Source: Chamaelirium japonicum (taxonomy: Eukaryota; Streptophyta; Magnoliopsida; Liliales; Melanthiaceae). From it: DNA of 64,000 nt. Positions 1 to 15,000 of this stretch are shown here, one piece after another. The notes beneath the pieces are model-generated. The model was not told where the DNA came from. It searched no databases and worked only from the letters and a program-made list of their open reading frames with translations. The stretch's first letter is position 1. Each line of letters starts with the position of its first letter. The DNA lies in the NCBI GenBank assembly GCA_947650365.1, contig CANTAL010000141.1, positions 186,001 to 250,000 of the forward strand, given 5' to 3'. A program made the position numbers and the translations under genes.

Positions 1-3000
1 ATTAGAATGGATCGTGTGAATGAATTAGAATGGATACATTCGTGCGAATGAATTAGAATTGATCGTATGAATGAATTAGATTGGATCGTATGAATGAATT
101 AGAATGGATCGTGCGAATGAATTAGAATGGATCGTACGAATGAATTAGAATGGATCGTTTGAATGAATTAGAATGGATCGTAGTTATGAATTAGAATGGG
201 TCATACGAATGAAATAGAATGGATCGTATGAAGGAATTAGAAAGGATCGTATAAACGAATTAGAATGGATCGCATGAATGAAACAGAATAGATCGTACGA
301 ATGAATTAGAATGGATCGTATGAATGAATTAGATTGGATCGTATGAATGAATTAGAATGGATTGTACGAATGAAATAGATTAGATCGTACGAATGAATTA
401 GAATGGATCGTGCAAATGAATTAGAATGGGTCGTACGAATGAATTAGAATGGATACACGATCCAGATCCATTCTAATTCATTCGCACAATCTATTATAAT
501 TCATTCGTAGGATCCATTCTAATTCATTACTACGATCCATTCTAATTCATTCATACGATCCATTCTAATTCATTCGTACGATCCATTCTAATTCATTTGC
601 ACGATCCATTCTAATTTATTCATACGATCCATTCTAATTCATTCGTACGATCTATTCTATTTCATTCGTACAATCCATTCTTACTCAATCGTATGATCCA
701 TTCTATTCCATTCGCACAATCTATTCTAATTCAGTCGTACGATCCATTCTATTTCATTCGTACGATCCATTCTAATTCATACGATCCATTCTATTTCATT
801 CATACGATCCATTTTAATTCATTCGCACGATCCATTCTAATTAATTCATACGATCCATTCTTACTCATTCGTACGATCCATTCTAATTCATTCGCACGAT
901 CCATTCTAATTCATCTGTACGATCCATTCTATTTCATTCGTACGATCCATTCTAATTCATTTGCACAATCTATTCTAATTCATTCGTACGATCCATTCTA
1001 ATTCATTCGCACGATCCATTCTAATTCATTCATACGATCCATTCTATTTCATTCGTACGATCCATTCTTACTCATTCGTACGATCCATTCTAATTCATTT
1101 GCACGAAGGTATCCATTCTAATTTATTCGTACTATCCATTCTAATTCCTTCGTACGATCCATTCTAATTCATTCGTACGATCCATTCTAATTCATTCGTA
1201 TGATCCATTCTAATTCCTTCGTATGATCCATTCTAATTCATTCGTATGGTATGATTCATTCTAATTCATTCGTACGATTCATTCTAATTCAATCCATTCT
1301 AATTCATTCGTACTATCCATTCTAATTCATTCGTACGATCCATTCTAATTCATTCGTACGGTATGATTCATTCTAATTCATTCGTACGATTCATTCTAAT
1401 TCAATCCATTCTAATTCATTCGTACGATCCATTCTAATTCATTCGTACGATCCATTCTAATTCATTCGTACAATTAATTAGAATGGATCGTGCGAATGAA
1501 TTAGAATGGATCGTATGAATGTATTAGAATAGATTGTGCGAATGAATTAGAATGGATCGTACGAATGAATTAGAATAGATCGTACGAATGAATTAGAATG
1601 GATCGTACGAATGAATTAGAATAGATTGTGCGAATGAATTAGAATGGATCGTACGAATGAATTAGAATGGATCGTACGAATGAATTAGAATGGATCATAT
1701 GAATGAAGTAGAATGGATCGTACGAATGAATTAGAATGGATCGTACGAAGGAATTAGAATGGATCGTACGAAGGAATTAGAATGGATCATGCTAATGAAT
1801 TAGAATTGATCGTACGAATGAATTAGAATAGATTATGCGAATGAATTAGAATGGATCGTACGAATGAACTAGAATGGATCGTACGAATGAATTAGAATGG
1901 ATACATTCGTGCGAATGAATTAGAATGGATCATATGACTGAATTAAAATGGATCGTTTGAATGAATGCGAATGGATCGTGCGAATGAATTAGAATGGATT
2001 GTACAAATGAATTAGAATGGATCGAATGAATTAGAATGGATCGTACGAATGAAATAGAATGGATCGTACGAATGAATTGGAATGGATACATTCGTGCGAA
2101 TGAATTAGAATGGATCGTATGAATGAATTAGAGTGGCTACATTCGTACAAATGAATTAGAATGGATCGTGCGAATGAATTAGAATGGATTGTGCGAATGA
2201 ATTAGAATGGATCGTACGAATGAATTAGAATGGATCGTATGAATGAATTAGATTGGATCGTATTAATGAATTAGAATGGATCGTGCGAATGAATTAGAAT
2301 GGATCGTACGAATGAATTAGAATGGATCGTACGAATGACTTAGAATGGATCGTTCGAATGAATTAGAATAGATTGTGCGAATGAATTAGAATGGATCGTA
2401 CGAATGAATTAGAAAGGATACATTCGTGCGAATGAATTAGAATGGATCGTATGAGTGTGAATGAATTAGAATGGATCGTGCGAATGAGTTAGAATGGATC
2501 GTATTAATGAATTAGAATGGATCGTGCGAATGAATTAGAATCGATCGTACGAATGAGTAAGAATGGATCGTGCGAATGAATTAGAATGGATTGTACGAAT
2601 GAATTAGAATGGATCGTACGAATGAATTAGAATGGATACATTCGTGCGAATCCATTCTATTTCATTCGTACGATCCATTCGAATTCATTCATACGATCCA
2701 TTCTAATTCATTCATACGATCCATTCTAATTCATTCGTACGATCCATTCTAAATCATTCGCACAATCTATTCTAGTTCATTCGTACGATCCATTCTAATT
2801 AATTCGCACGATCCATTCTAATTCATTCATACGATCCATTCTATTTCATTCGTACGTTCCATTCTTACTCATTCGTACGATCTATTCTATTTCATTCGTA
2901 CATCCATTCTAATTCATTCGCATGATCCATTCTAATTCATTCGTACGATCCAATCTAATTCATTCGTACGATCCATTCTAATTCATTAGCATGATGCATT

Positions 3001-6000
3001 CTAATTCATTAGCATGATCCATTCTAATTCATTCATATGATCCATTTTAATTCATTCGCACGATCCATTCTAATTCATTCATACGATCCATTCTAATTCA
3101 TTCGTACGATCCATTCTAATTTCTTCGTATGAATGAATTATAATGGATCATGCTAATGAATTAGAATGGATCATGCTAATGAATTAGAATGGATCGTACG
3201 AATGAATTAGATTGGATCGTACGAATAAATCCATTCTAATTAGAATGGATCGTATGAATGAATTAGAATGGATCATGCGAATGAATTAGAATGGATTTGA
3301 ATGGATCGTACGAAGGAATTAGAATGGATCGTACGAAGGAATTAGAATAGATCATACGAAGAAATTAGAATGGATCGTACGAATGAATTAGAATGGATCA
3401 TATGAATGAATTAGAATGGATCGTGCGAATGAATTAAAATGGATCGTATGAATGAATTAGAATGGATCATGCTAATGAATTAGAATGGATCGTACGAATG
3501 AATTAGATTGGATCGTACGAATGAATTAGAAAGGATAATTCCTTCGTACGATCCATTCTAATTCATTCGTACGATCCATTCTAATTCATTCGCACGATCC
3601 ATTCTAATTCATTCGTACAATCCAATCTAATTCATTCGTACGATCCATTCTAATTCATTAGCATGATCCAATCTAATTCATTAGCATGATCCATTCTAAT
3701 TCATTCATACGATCCATTTTAATTCATTCGCACGATCCATTCTAATTCATTCATACGATCCATTCTAATACATTCGTACGATGCATTCTAATTTCTTCAT
3801 ATGATCTATTCTAATTCCTTCGTACGATCCATTCTAATTCCTTCGTACGATCCATTCTAATCCATTCTAATTCATTCGCACGATCCATTCTAATTCATTC
3901 ATACGATCCATACTAATTAGAATGGATACATTCGTGCAAAAGAAATAGAATGGATTGTATGAATGAGTAAGAATGGATCGTACGAATGAATTAGAATGGA
4001 TTAGAATGGATCGTACGAAGGAATTAGATTGGATCGTACGAAGGAATTAGAATAGATCATACGAAGAAATTAGAATGGATCGTACGAATGAATTAGAATG
4101 GATTGTATGAATGAATTAGAATGGATCGTGCGAATGAATTAAAATGGATCGTATGAATGAATTAGAATGGATCATGCTAATGAATTAGAATGGATCATGC
4201 TAATGAATTAGAATGGATTGTATGAATGAAATAGAATGGATTGTACGAATGAGATAGAATGGATCGTACGAATGAATTAGAATATATACATTCATGCGAA
4301 TGAATTAGAATGGATCATACGAATGAATTAGAATGGATTCATTCGTGCGAATGAATTAGAATGGATCGTACGAATGAGTAAGAATGGATCGTACGAATGA
4401 ATTAGAATGGATTGAATTAGAATGAATTGTACGAATGAATTAGAATGGATCGTACGAATGAATTAGAATGGATCATACGAATGAATTAGAATGGATTGAA
4501 TTAGAATGAATCGTACGAATGAATTAGAATGAATCATACCGTACGAATGAATTAGAATGGATCATACGAAGGAATTAGAATGGATCGTACGAATGAATTA
4601 GAATGGATCATTCTAATGAATTAGAATGGATCGTGCGAATGAATTAGAATGGATCGTGCGAATGAATTAGAATGGATCGTACGAATGAATTAGAATGGAT
4701 CGTATGAATGAATTAGAATGGATTGTATGAATTAGAATGGATACCTTCGTGCAAATGAAATAGAATGGATCGTACGAATGAATTACAGTAGATTGTGCGA
4801 ATGGATTAGAATGGATCATATGATTGAGTAAGAATGGATTGTACGAATGAAATAGAATAGATCGTACGAATGAATTAGAATGGATCGTACGAATGAATTA
4901 GAATGGATCGTTCGAATGAATTAGAATAGATTATGCGAATGACTTAGAATGGATCGTACGAATGAATTAGAATGGATCGTACGAATGAATTAGAATGGAT
5001 CGTACGAATGAATTAGAATGGATCGTATGAATGAATTAGAATGGATCGTGCGAATGAATTAGAATGGATCATACGAATGAAATAGAATGGATTCGCATGA
5101 ATGTATCCATTCTAATTCATTCGTACGATCCATTCTAATTCATTCGTACAATTCATTCTAATTCATTCGCACGATCCATTCGCATTCACTCAAACGATCC
5201 ATTCTAATTCATTCATACAATCCATTCTATTTCTTTTGCACGAATGTATCCATTCTAATTCATTCGTATGATCTATTCTAATTCATTCGCATGATCCATT
5301 CTAATTCCTTCGTACGATCCATTTTAATTCATTCGCACGATCCATTCTAATTCATTCATACGATCCATTCTAATTCATTCGTACGATCCATTCTAATTTC
5401 TTCGTATGATCTATTCTAATTCCTTCGTACGATCCATTCTAATTCATTCATACGATCTATTCTAATTCTTTCGCACGAATGTATCCATTCTAATTCATTC
5501 GTACGATCCATTCTAATTCCTTCGTACGATCCATATTCTAATTCATTCGTACAATCCATTCTAATTTATTCGTACAATCCATTCTAATTCATTCGCACGA
5601 ATGTATCCATTCTAATTCATTCGTACGATCCATTCTACGAATTAGAATGGATTGTATGAATGAATTAGAATGGATCGTGCGAATAAATTAGAATGGATCG
5701 TATGAATGAATTAGAATAGATTGTGCGAATGAATTAGAAACGATCGTACGAATGAATTAGAATGGATACATTCGTGCGAATGAATTAGAATGGATCATAC
5801 GAATGAATTAGAATGGATCATATGAATGAATTAGAATGGATCGTACGAATGGATTAGAGTGGATACATTCATGCGAATGAATTAGAATGGATCAAACGAA
5901 TGAATTAGAATGGATTCATTCGTGCGAATGAATTAGAATGGATCGTACGAATGAGTAAGAATGGATCGTACGAATGAATTAGAATGGATTGAATTAGAAT

Positions 6001-9000
6001 GAATCGTACGAATGAATTAGAATGGATCGTACGAATGAATTGGAATGGATCGTACGAATGAAATAGAATGGATCATATGAATGAATTAGAATGGATCATG
6101 CGAATGAATTAGAATGGATCGCACGAATGAATTAGAATAGATTGTGCGAATGAATTAGAATGGATCGTGTGAGTGAATTAGAATGGATCGTACGAATGAA
6201 TTAGAATAGATCGTGCGAATGAATTAGAATGGATCGTACGAATGAATTAGAATGGATCGTACTAATGAATTAGAATGGATCGTATGAATGAATTAGAATG
6301 GATCGTGTGAATGAATTAGAATGGATCGTACGAATGAAATAGAATGGATTCGCACGAATGTATCCATTCTAATTCATTCGTACGATCCATTCTAATTCAT
6401 TCGTACAATCCATTCTAATTCATTCGCACGATCCATTCGCATTCACTCAAACGATCCATTCTAATTCATTCATATGATCCATTCTAATTCATTCGTACGA
6501 TTCATTCTAATTCATTCGTACGATCCATTCTAATTCATTCGCACAATCTATTCTAATTCATTCGTACGATCCATTCTAAGTCATTCGCACGATCCATTCT
6601 AATTCATTCATACGATCCATTCTATTTCATTCGTACGATCCATTCTAATTCATTCGCACGATCCATTCTAATTCATTCATACGATCCATTCTAATTCATT
6701 CGTATGTATCCATTCTAATTCATTCATAAGATCCATTCTAATTCTACGATCCATTCTTACTCATTCGTATTATCCATTTTAATTCATTCACACGAATGTA
6801 TCAGCTCTAATTCATTCATACGATCCATTCTAATTCCTTCGTACGATCCATTCTAATTCATTCGTACGATCCATTCTAATTCATTCGCACGATCCATTCT
6901 AATTCATTCGTACGATCCATTCTATTTCATTCATACGATCCATTCTAATTCATTCATACGATCTATTCTAATTCTTTCGCACGAATGTATCCATTCTATT
7001 TCATTCGTACGATCCTTTCTAATTCATTCGTACGATCCATTCTAATTTCTTCGTACGATCCATATTCTAATTCATTTGCACGATCCATTCTAAATCATTC
7101 GCACGATCCATTCTAATTCATACATACGATCCATTCTAATTCATTCGTACGATCCATTCTAATTCATTCGTACGATCCATTCTAATTCATTCGCACAATC
7201 TATTCTAATTCATTCGTACGATCCATTCTAATTCATTCGCACGATCCAATCTAATTCATTCATACGATCCATTCTATTTCATTCGTACGATCCATTCTTA
7301 CTCATTCGTACGATCCATTCTAATTCATTTGCACGAAGGTATCCATTCTAATTCATTCATACTATCCATTCTAATTCCTTCGTACGATCCATTCTAATTC
7401 CTTTGTACGATCCATTCTAATTCATTCGTACGATTCATTCTAATTCATTAATACGATCCAATCTAATTCATTCATACGATCTATTCTAATTAGAATGGAT
7501 CGTACGAATGAATTAGAATGGATCATGCGATGAATTAGAATGGATCGTGCGAATGAATTAGAATGGTTCGTACGAATGAAATAGAATGGATTGTACGAAT
7601 GAGATAGAATGGATCGTACGAATGAATTAGAATGGATACATTCATGCGAATGAATTAGAATGGATCGTATGAATGAATTAGAATGGATCGTGCGAATGAA
7701 TTAGAATGGATTGTACGAATGAATTAGAATGGATCGTATGAATGAATTAGAATGGATCGTTCGAATGAATTAGAATAGATTGTGCGAATGAATTAGAATG
7801 GATCGTACGAATGAATTAAAATGGATCGTGCGAATAAATTAGAATGGATCGTATGAATGAATTAGAATGGATCGTGCGAATGAATTAGAATATAGATCGT
7901 ACGAATGAATTAGAATGGATCATACGAATGAATTCGAATGTATCCTTTCTAATTCATTTGCACGATCCATTCTAATTCATTCGTACGATCCATTCTAATT
8001 CATTCGTACGATCCATTCTAATTCATTCGCACGATCCATTCTAATTCATTCGCACGATCCATTCTAATTCATTCATACAATCCATTCTAATTCTTATTGC
8101 ACGAATGTATCCATTCTAATTCATTCGTACGATCCATTCTAATTCATTCGTACGATCCATTCTAATTCATTCGCACAATCCAATCTAATTCATTCACACT
8201 CATACGATCCATTCTAATTCATTCGCACGAATGTATCCTTTCTAATTCATTCGCACGATCCATTCTAATTCATTCGCACAATCTATTCTAATTCATTCGA
8301 ATGATCCATTCTAAGTCATTCGTACGATCTATTCTAATTCATTCGTACGATCCATTCTAATTCATTCGCACGATCCATTCTATTTCAGTCGTACGATCCA
8401 TTCTAATTCATTCGCACGAATGTATCCATTCCAATTCATTCGTACGATCCATTCTAATTCATTCGCACAATCTATTCTAATTCATTCGTACGATCAATTC
8501 TAATTCATTCGCACGTATCCATTCTAATTCATTCATACGATCCATTCTATTTCATTCGTACGATCCATTCTTACTCATTCGTACGATCCATTCTAATTCA
8601 TTCGCACAATCTATACGTTCCATTCTAATTCATTCGTAAGATCCATTCTAATTCATTCGCACAATCTATACGTTCTATTCTAATTCATTCGTAAGATCCA
8701 TTCTAATTCATTTGCACGATCCGAATGAATTAGAATGGATCGTACGAATGAATTAGAATGGATCGTACGAATGAATTAGAATGGATCGTATGAATGAATT
8801 AGAGTGGATCATATGAATGAATTATAATGGATCGTATGAATGAATTAGAATGGATCGTGTGAATGAATTAGAATGGATCGTGCGAATGAATTAGAATGGA
8901 TCGTACGAATGAATTAGAATGGGTCGTACGAATGAATTAGAATGGCTACACGATCCAGATCCATTCTAATTCATTCGCACAATCTATTCTAATTCATTCG

Positions 9001-12000
9001 TAGGATCCATTCTAATTCATTACTACGATCCATTCTAATTCATTCGTATGATCCATTCTAATTCATTCGTACGATCCATTCTAATTTATTCATACGATCC
9101 ATTCTAATTCATTCCTACGATCCATTCTAATTCTTTCGTACGATCCATTCTAATTCATTCGTACGATCCATTCTAATTCATTCGTACGATCCATTCTAAT
9201 TCCTTCGTATGATCCATTCTAATTCATTTGTACTGTATGATTCATTCTAATTCATTCGTACGATTCATTCTAATTCAATCCATTCTAATTCATTCGTACG
9301 ATCCATTCTAATTCATTCGTACGATCCATTCTAATTCATTCGTACGATTCATTCTAATTCAATCCATTCTAATTCATTCGTACGATCCATTCTTACTCAT
9401 TCGTACGATCCATTCTAATTCATTCGCACGAATGAATCCATTCTAATTCATTCGTATGATCCATTCTAATTCATTCGCATGAATGTATCCATTCTAATTC
9501 ATTCGTACGATCCATTCTATCTCATTCGTACAATCCATTCTATTTCATTCGTACGAGCCATTCTAATTCATTCGCACAATCCATTCTAATTCATTCGCAT
9601 CATATGAATTAGAATGGATCGTACGAAGGAATTAGAATGGATCGTATGAATGAATTAGATTGGATCGTATTAATGAATTTGAATGGATCGTATGAATGAT
9701 TAGATTGGATCGTATGAATGAATTAGAATGGATCTTGCGAATGAATTAGAATGGATCGTACGAATGAAATAGAATGGATTGTACGAATGAATTAGAATAG
9801 ATCGTGCGAATGAATTAGAATGGATCGTACGAATGAATTAGAATGGATCATATGAATGAATTAGAATGGATCGTACGTATGAATTAGAATGGATCGTGCG
9901 AATGAATTAGAAAGGATCGTATGAATGAATTAGAGTAGATACATTCGTACGAAGGAATTAGAATGGATCGTACGAATGAATTAGAATGGATTATATGAAT
10001 GAATTAGAATGGATCGTACGAATGAATTAGAATACGATCCATCCTAATTCATTCGCACGAATGTATCCATTCTAATTCATTCGTACAATCAATTCTATTT
10101 CATTCGTAGGATCCATTCTAATTCATTCGTACGATCCATTCTAATTCATTCGCACGATCCATTCTAATTCATGCATACGATCCAATCTAATTCATTCATA
10201 CGATCCATTCTATTTCATTCATACGATCCATTTTAATTCATTCGCACGATCCATTCTAATTCATTCATACGATCCATTCTAATTCATTCGTACGATCCAT
10301 TCTAATTTCTTCGTATGATCTTTTCTAATTCCTTCGTACGATCCATTCTAATTCCTTCGTACGATCCATTCAAATTCATTCGCATGAATCTATCCATTCT
10401 AATTCATTTAGAATGGATTGTACGAATGAGATAGAATGGATCGTACAAATGAATTAGAATGGATACATTCATGCGAATGAATTAGAATGGATCATACGAA
10501 TGAATTAGATTGGATTCATTCGTGCGAATGAATTAGAATGGATCGTATGAATGAGTAAGAATGGATCGTACGAATGAATTAGAATGGATTGAATTAGAAT
10601 GAATCGTACGAATGAATTAGAATGAATCATACCGTACGAATGAATTAGAATGGATCGTATGAATGAATTAGAATGGATCGTACGAATGAAATAGAATGGA
10701 TCGTACGAATGAATTAGAATGGATCGTACGAATGAATTAGAATGGATACATTCGTGCGAATCCATTCTATTTCATTCGTACGATCCATTCTAATTCATTC
10801 GCACGATCCATTCTAATTCATTCATACGATCCATTCTAATTCATTCATACGATCCATTCTTACTCATTCGTACGATCCATTCTAATTCATTCATACGATC
10901 CAATCTAATTCATTCATACGATCCATTCAAATTCATTAATACGATCCACGTACGAATGAATTAGAATGGATTGAATTAGAATGAATCGTACGAATGAAAT
11001 AGAATGGATCGTATGAATGAATTAGAATGGATCGTACGAATGAATTAGAATGGATTGAATTAGAATGAATCGTACGAATGAATTAGAATGAATCATACCG
11101 TACGAATGAATTAGAATGGATCATACGAAGGAATTAGAATGGATATTGCGAATGAATTAGAATGAATCGTACGAATGAATTAGAATGGATCGTATGAATG
11201 AATTAGAATGGATCGTAGTAATGAATTAGAATGGATCCTACGAATGAATTAGAATAGATCGTACGAATGGGTAAGAATGGATCATACGAATGAAATAGAA
11301 TGGATCGTATGAATGAATTAGAATGGATCGTGCGAATGAATTAGAATGGATCGTACGAATGAATTAGAATAGATCGTGCGAATGAATTAGAATGGATCGT
11401 ACGAATGAATTAGAATGGATCGTATGAATGAATTAGAATGGATCGTGCGAATGAATTAGAATGGATCGTACGAATGAATTAGAATGGATCGTACGAATGA
11501 ATTAGAATGGATCGTTCGAATGAATTAGAATAGATTGTGCGAATGAATTAGAATGGATCGTACGAATGAATTAGAAAGGATACATTCGTGCGAATGAATT
11601 AGAATGGATCGTATGAGTGTGAATGAATTAGAATGGATCGTGCGAATTTATTAGAATGGATCGTATTAATGAATTAGAATGGATCGTGCGAATGAATTAG
11701 AATGGATCGTACGAATGAGTAAGAATGGATCGTGCGAATGAATTAGAATGGATCATATGAATGAATTAGAATGGATCGTATGAATGAATTAGAATAGATC
11801 GTGCGAATAAATTAGATTGGATCGTATGAATGAATTAGAATAGATTGTGCGAATGAATTAGAATGGATCGTACGAATGAATTAGAATTGATACATTCGTG
11901 CGAATGAATTAGAATGGATCGTATGAATGAATTAGAATCGATCGTACGAATGAATTAGAATGGATCATGCGAATGAATTAGAATGGATCGTGCGAATGAA

Positions 12001-15000
12001 TTAGAATGGGTCGTACGAATGAAATAGAATGGATTGTACGAATGAGATAGAATGGATCGTACGAATGAATTAGAATGGATACATTCATACGAATGAATTA
12101 GAATGGATCATACGAATGAATTAGAATGGATTCATTCGTGCGAATGAATTAGAATGGATCGTACGAATGAGTAAGAATGGATCGTACGAATGAATTAGAA
12201 TGGATTGAATTAGAATGAATCGTACGAATGAATTAGAATGGATCGTATGAATTAGAATGGATATATTCGTGCGAATCCATTCTATTTCTTTCGTACAATC
12301 CATTCTAATTCATTCGCACGATCCATTCTAATTCATTCATACGATCCATTCTAATTCATTCGCACGATCCATTCTAATTCATTCATACGATCCTTTCTAA
12401 TTCATTCGTACGATCCATTCTAATTCATTCGTACGATCCATTCTAATTCATTCGCACAATCTATTCTAATTCATTCGTACGATCCATTCTAATTCATTCG
12501 CATGATCCATTCTAATTCATTCATACGATCTATTCTATTTCATTCGTACGATCCATTCTTACTCATTCGTACAATCCATTCTAATTCATTTGCACGAAGG
12601 TATCCATTCTAATTCATTCGTACTATCCATTCTAATTCCTTCGTACGATCCATTCTAATTCCTTCGTACGATCCATTCTAATTCATTCGTACGATTCATT
12701 CTAATTCAATCCATTCTAATTCATTCGTACGATCCATTCTTACTCATTCGTACGATCCATTCTAATTCATTCGCATGAATGAATCCATTCTAATTCATTC
12801 GTATGATCCATTCTAATTCATTAGCATGAATGTATCCATTCTAATTCATTCGTACGATCCATTCTATCTCATTCGTACAATCCATTCTATTTCATTCGCA
12901 CAATCTATTCTAATTCATTCATACGATCCATTCTAATTTATTCGCACGATCCATTCTAATTCATTCATACGATCCATTCTAATTCATTCATACGATCCAT
13001 TCTAATTCATTCGTACGATCCATTCTAATTCATTCATACGATCCATTCTAATTCATTTGTACGATCCATTCTAATTCATTCATACGATCCATTCTAATTC
13101 ATTCGCACAATCTATTCTAATTCATTTGTACGATCCATTCTAATTCATTCGCACAATCTATTCTAATTCATTCGTACGATCCATTCTAATTCATTCGTAC
13201 GATCCATTCTAATTCATTCATACGATCCATTCTATTTCATTCGTACGATCCATTCTTACTCATTCGTACGGTCCATTCTAATTCATTTGCACGAAGGTAT
13301 CCATTCTAATTCATTCGTACTATCCATTCTAATTCCTTCGTATGATCCATTCTAATTCCTTCGTACGATCCATTCTAATTCATTCGTACGATCCATTCTA
13401 ATTCATTCGTACGATCCATTCTAATTCATTCGCACGATCTATTCTAATTCATTCGCACGATCCATTCTAATTCATTCGTACGATCCATTCTAATTCATTT
13501 ATACGATCCAATCTAATTCATTCATACGATCCATTCTAATTCTTTCGCACGAATGTATCCATTCTAATTCATTCTAATTCATTCTAATTCATACGAGTGA
13601 AATGGAATGGATTGTACGAATGAGATAGAATGGATCGTACGAATGAATTAGAATGGATACATTCATGCGAATGAATTAGAATGGATCATACGAATGAATT
13701 AGAATGGATTCATTCGTGCGAATGAATTAGAATGGATCGTACGAATGAGTAAGAATGGATCGTACGAATGAATTAGAATGGATTGAATTAGAATGAATCG
13801 TACGAATGAATTAGAATGGATCGTACGAATGAATTAGAATGGATCGTACGAATGAATTAGAATGGATTGAATTAGAATGAATCGTACGAATGAATTAGAA
13901 TGGATCGTACGAATGAATTAGAATGGATCGTACGAATGAATTAGAATGGATTGAATTAGAATGAATCGTACGAATGAATTAGAATGAATCATACCGTACG
14001 AATGAATTAGAATGGATCATACGAAGGAATTAGAATGGATCGTACGAATGAATTAGAATGGATCGTACGAATGAATTAGAATGGATCGTACGAAGGAATT
14101 AGAATGGATAGTATGAATGAATTAGAATGGATACCTTCGTGCAAATGAATTAGGATGGATCGTACGAATGAGTAAGAATGGATCGTACGAATGAAATAGA
14201 ATGGATCGTATGAATGAATTAGAATGGATCGTACGAATGAATTAGAATGGATCGTACGAATGAATTAGAATGGATCGTACGAATGAATTAGAATGGATAC
14301 ATTCGTGCGAATGAATTAGAATGGATCGTATGAATGAATTAGAATCGATCGTACGAATGAATTAGAATGGATAATGCGAATGAATTAGAATGGATCGTGC
14401 GAATGAATTAGAATGGATCGTATGAATGAAATAGAATGGATTGTATGAATGAGATAGAATGGATCGTACGAATGAATTAGAATGGATACATTCATGCGAA
14501 TGAATTAGAATGGATCATACGAATGAATTAGAATGGATTCATTCGCACGAATGAATTAGAATAGATTGTGCGAATGAATTAGAATGGATCGTACGAATGA
14601 ATTAGAATGGATACATTCATGCGAATGAATTAGAATGGATCGTATGAATGAATTAGAATAGATCGTATGAGTGAATTAGAATGGATACGAAGGAATTAGA
14701 ATGGATCGTACGAAGGAATTAGAATGGATAGTACGAATGAATTAGAATGGATCATGCTAATGAATTAGAATTGATCGTACGAATGAATTAGAATAGATTG
14801 TGCGAATGAATTAGAATAGATCGTACGAATGAATTGGAATGGATACATTCGTGCGAATGAATTAGAATGGATCGTATGAATGAATTAGAGTGGATACATT
14901 TGTACAAATGAATTAGAATGGATCGTACGAATGAATTAGAATGGATACATTCGTGCGAATGAATTAGAATGGATCATATGAATGAATTAGAATGGATCGT

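Noticed and set aside
693..1001. Open frames of 60-102 codons in the satellite (also near 10505, 12121, 17056, 21013, 45129, 52354, 52699, 56281, 58651, 60751 and 61917)
   Set aside because: They translate the 23-bp monomer; three monomers give a 23-residue period (SILIHSYDPF, IHSNSF). They differ only by monomer variants and have no start context, domain or codon signal. Their similarity to each other reflects module duplication.
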